Positions 62,513-64,000 of a DNA stretch of 64,000 nucleotides are shown one piece after another. The stretch is taken from NCBI GenBank assembly GCA_018894105.1, contig CM032123.1:993001-1057000 (forward strand), written 5' to 3'. How positions within the stretch are numbered: position 1 is the first letter of the stretch; every line of letters starts with the position of its first letter. Below the pieces are notes generated by a model, which worked only from the letters and a program-made list of their open reading frames with translations, did no database searches and was not told the origin of the DNA. This DNA comes from Jacaranda mimosifolia. Lineage: Eukaryota; Streptophyta; Magnoliopsida; Lamiales; Bignoniaceae. Both the position numbers and the translations under genes were made by a program.

Positions 62513-62569
62513 TAGAAATTAGATCACTTCAAGATTTACATAATTTTGCAGTACATGAAAAAAAAAAAA

Positions 62570-63037
62570 TCAGCAAAGGTTCCAGCCAGCAACACTTTCA
62601 GCCAGCAACAGCGTATCAATCATAACTTTCTCTCCAAACCTGTAAGAAAATCTCAACGCTCCCTGCGAATTAACGCAGCCCTTCTGCACCGGGAAAGTCA
62701 ACACCGCGATTCCGCCGTTAGCTTTCGCACAATCGAAAAGCTCTTTCATGGAGGTATGAACTTCTCCGATGTATCTATCTCCCAGCTTCCTCTTGCAGTA
62801 CAATTTTACCACCAGCATCGTGTTATAGTTCTGCAACATCGACTCGCGTATGGTGTAGCTCATCATAAAATTCCAGGCCGGATTTACCTCGCCGTGCTTG
62901 TCCGTCGGCGTTCGTTTCTCGGTCTCCGGCACGCCGCCGATCGTAACCCTGGCGTGCACCTTCATCTTGCAGATTCTGCGGACGTCTTCAAGGTCTTTTG
63001 CTGAAATTAGGGTAATCTCGAACTTTCTGCAGTCCAT
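62570..63037 (-). CDS. C2-domain protein, SRC2-like, 155 aa
   Basis: Single-exon gene; ATG at 63037 lies in a CCATGGA context and the frame ends in TGA at 62570. One C2 domain spans about residues 4-135: FEITLISAKDLEDV (first strand), KMKVHARVTIGG, NPAWNFMMSYTI, MLVVKLYCKR, and DRYIGEVHTSMKELF. C2 domains bind membranes or lipids, often with calcium; the first loop here (SAKDLEDV) keeps acidic residues, but the full set of calcium ligands is not certain. SRC2-type proteins usually continue into a longer Gly/Pro/Tyr-rich tail; this one stops soon after the domain (VAGWNLC), so it is a short form. GC content is clearly above the flanks, as in intronless plant genes. A MITE sits in its 3' flank. 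Confidence 0.9.
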   Translation of the reverse strand: MDCRKFEITLISAKDLEDVRRICKMKVHARVTIGGVPETEKRTPTDKHGEVNPAWNFMMSYTIRESMLQNYNTMLVVKLYCKRKLGDRYIGEVHTSMKELFDCAKANGGIAVLTFPVQKGCVNSQGALRFSYRFGEKVMIDTLLLAESVAGWNLC

Positions 63038-63215
63038 GGAATTAAGTTTAAGTGGAAGTTTGTGTTGAAATGGGGAAGGTGGAGAAGGGGCTTTAGCCTT
63101 TATGTGGAAGCAACAGAATAATGGACTGAAATAGCATGCTTAAATCTTAAAATAAACAGCGAAGAAGAAGACGAAGAAATTATTAGTCAACGTTTTTGGA
63201 TATATATTGGCATTT
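63038..63215 (-). promoter_or_regulatory. Promoter and leader of the C2 gene
   Basis: On the coding strand a TATA-like AATATATATCC lies at about 63200-63211, 165 bp above the ATG. It is followed by a W-box-like CGTTGACTA and a pyrimidine-rich leader (CTTCTTCTTCG, then CCCCTTCTCCACC). Consistent with a short 5' UTR; the start site is not proven. Confidence 0.45.
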
Positions 63216-63764
63216 TATTTTCACCATAGTAAAATTGGACAATTAGCTGTAGGAGGGCACTTTAAATCTTTTATTTCATTCTTTATTTTATATTCTATTC
63301 TAACATGCTATATTTATACTAAATATATTTAATTTTTAATTAAATATTTTTATAATGAAATATTTAATACACGTGTCATTATTTATAAAATAGAATAAAT
63401 GCAATAAAAAATAAAATAGAAGATTTAAACCAGCAAGCACTTATAAGTTACTGATAATTTAGCATATTCGATGCATGCGCTATAACTTTTATAATATTTT
63501 TTTCTATAATAACAATATTTATTTATTTTTCATGTAATTAATGTAAATTTATTTTAATAATTTTATTTAAATTTTCTCATAATAAGAATTAAAGATCATC
63601 ATAAAATGGTAATTGTAGACATAAAATAAGTGAATTATAAATTATAGTAATTATATAACTTCTAGTGATTAGAATATTAAAAAAAAAAAAAGAGTGAGTG
63701 CGTTTTAGAAAAATTATTTAAAAACACACCAAAAGAGGGACATGTCCTTTATTAATAGTATAAA
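63216..63764. other. Gene-free AT-rich stretch
   Basis: No gene could be supported beyond possible distal promoter sequence of the C2 gene. Confidence 0.45.
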
Positions 63765-64000
63765 TTCAAAATATTTGATATTTTCAAAAAATTTCATAAA
63801 GTTTTGATATTATAAAATTTTAAAGGAAAAAGCTATATGCTTCTAACATAATATATTAGTATCTTATAAATTCTTTTAAGAAAAAGTAAAGGAGCTTCTA
63901 ACAAATTTTTAAAATTTTAATAAATTTTATTAATTTTAATCTTATTAACTGTAAATCACTATTACTAATATCACATAAATAAGTTTCAAAATATCACTTT
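63765..64000. mobile_element. Partial GAGGGTGTTTGG-family MITE at window edge
   Basis: AGTATCTTATAAATTC, AAAAAGTAAAGGAGCTTCT and ATCACTATTACTAATATCAC follow the order seen in the 16703-17042 element. The right end is cut by the window. Confidence 0.5.

Noticed and set aside
62546..63004. 152-codon open frame on the plus strand
   Set aside because: Antisense to the C2-domain gene, whose own frame has clear domain motifs. GC-rich codons keep the opposite strand open.
1..64000. Integrated viral or phage genome
   Set aside because: No polymerase, capsid or movement-protein motifs were seen in any frame. All mobile sequence fits plant transposons.

Overview
This window is nuclear DNA from a flowering plant, most likely a eudicot. 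The evidence is AT-rich intergenic sequence, GT-AG introns, two intron-rich plant lipid-signalling genes, a plant C2-domain gene, a tRNA-Leu(AAG), fragments of plastid genes (ycf2, atpA) and many plant-type transposable elements. The species cannot be named from the sequence. There is no sign of bacterial operons, CRISPR arrays or viral genomes.

Genes: (1) 21344-25086, minus strand: a complete phosphatidylinositol-4-phosphate 5-kinase in 8 exons, 799 aa, with eight MORN repeats followed by the lipid kinase domain. (2) 35979-43794, minus strand: a complete plant ORP1-type oxysterol-binding-protein-related protein in 10 exons, 797 aa, with a PH domain, a coiled-coil region and an OSBP domain. 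(3) 62570-63037, minus strand: a single-exon 155-aa C2-domain protein of the SRC2-like type. (4) 34628-34708, plus strand: tRNA-Leu(AAG). (5) A weaker candidate is a 58-aa open frame at 21117-21293 on the plus strand. It follows a pyrimidine-rich, leader-like sequence and ends 50 bp from the PIP5K stop codon, tail to tail.

Layout: 1-4345 holds two ~1.7-kb direct repeats separated and bounded by 49-bp minisatellite arrays. 6558-9878 is a solo-LTR-like insertion with a 5-bp target duplication, placed inside one copy of a local tandem duplication whose other copy lies at 10690-11105. 13715-13880 is a ycf2 plastid fragment. 14750-17042 is a cluster of MITEs. 19430-21343 is a repeat patch followed by the candidate small gene. 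21344-25550 is PIP5K and its leader. 25550-34620 is gene-poor, with MITEs and a SINE. 34628-44140 holds tRNA-Leu and ORP1, whose fourth intron contains a GC-rich foreign-looking patch. 44140-53840 is gene-poor, with MITEs, a SINE, a plastid atpA fragment beside an unidentified 148-codon ORF, and a nested LTR. 54157-56397 is a hAT-like element, and 56505-61687 is a degenerate CACTA-like element with a nested LTR. 62177-62512 is a MITE next to the 3' end of the C2 gene.

The two large genes share a theme: PIP5K makes PI(4,5)P2 at membranes, and ORP proteins bind sterols or phosphoinositides at membrane contacts. Nothing in the sequence shows them to be co-regulated. No convincing new multi-gene system was found. 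The items most worth checking are the candidate small gene, the intronic GC-rich patch in ORP1, the unidentified ORF beside atpA, and the repeat architecture at 1-4345.
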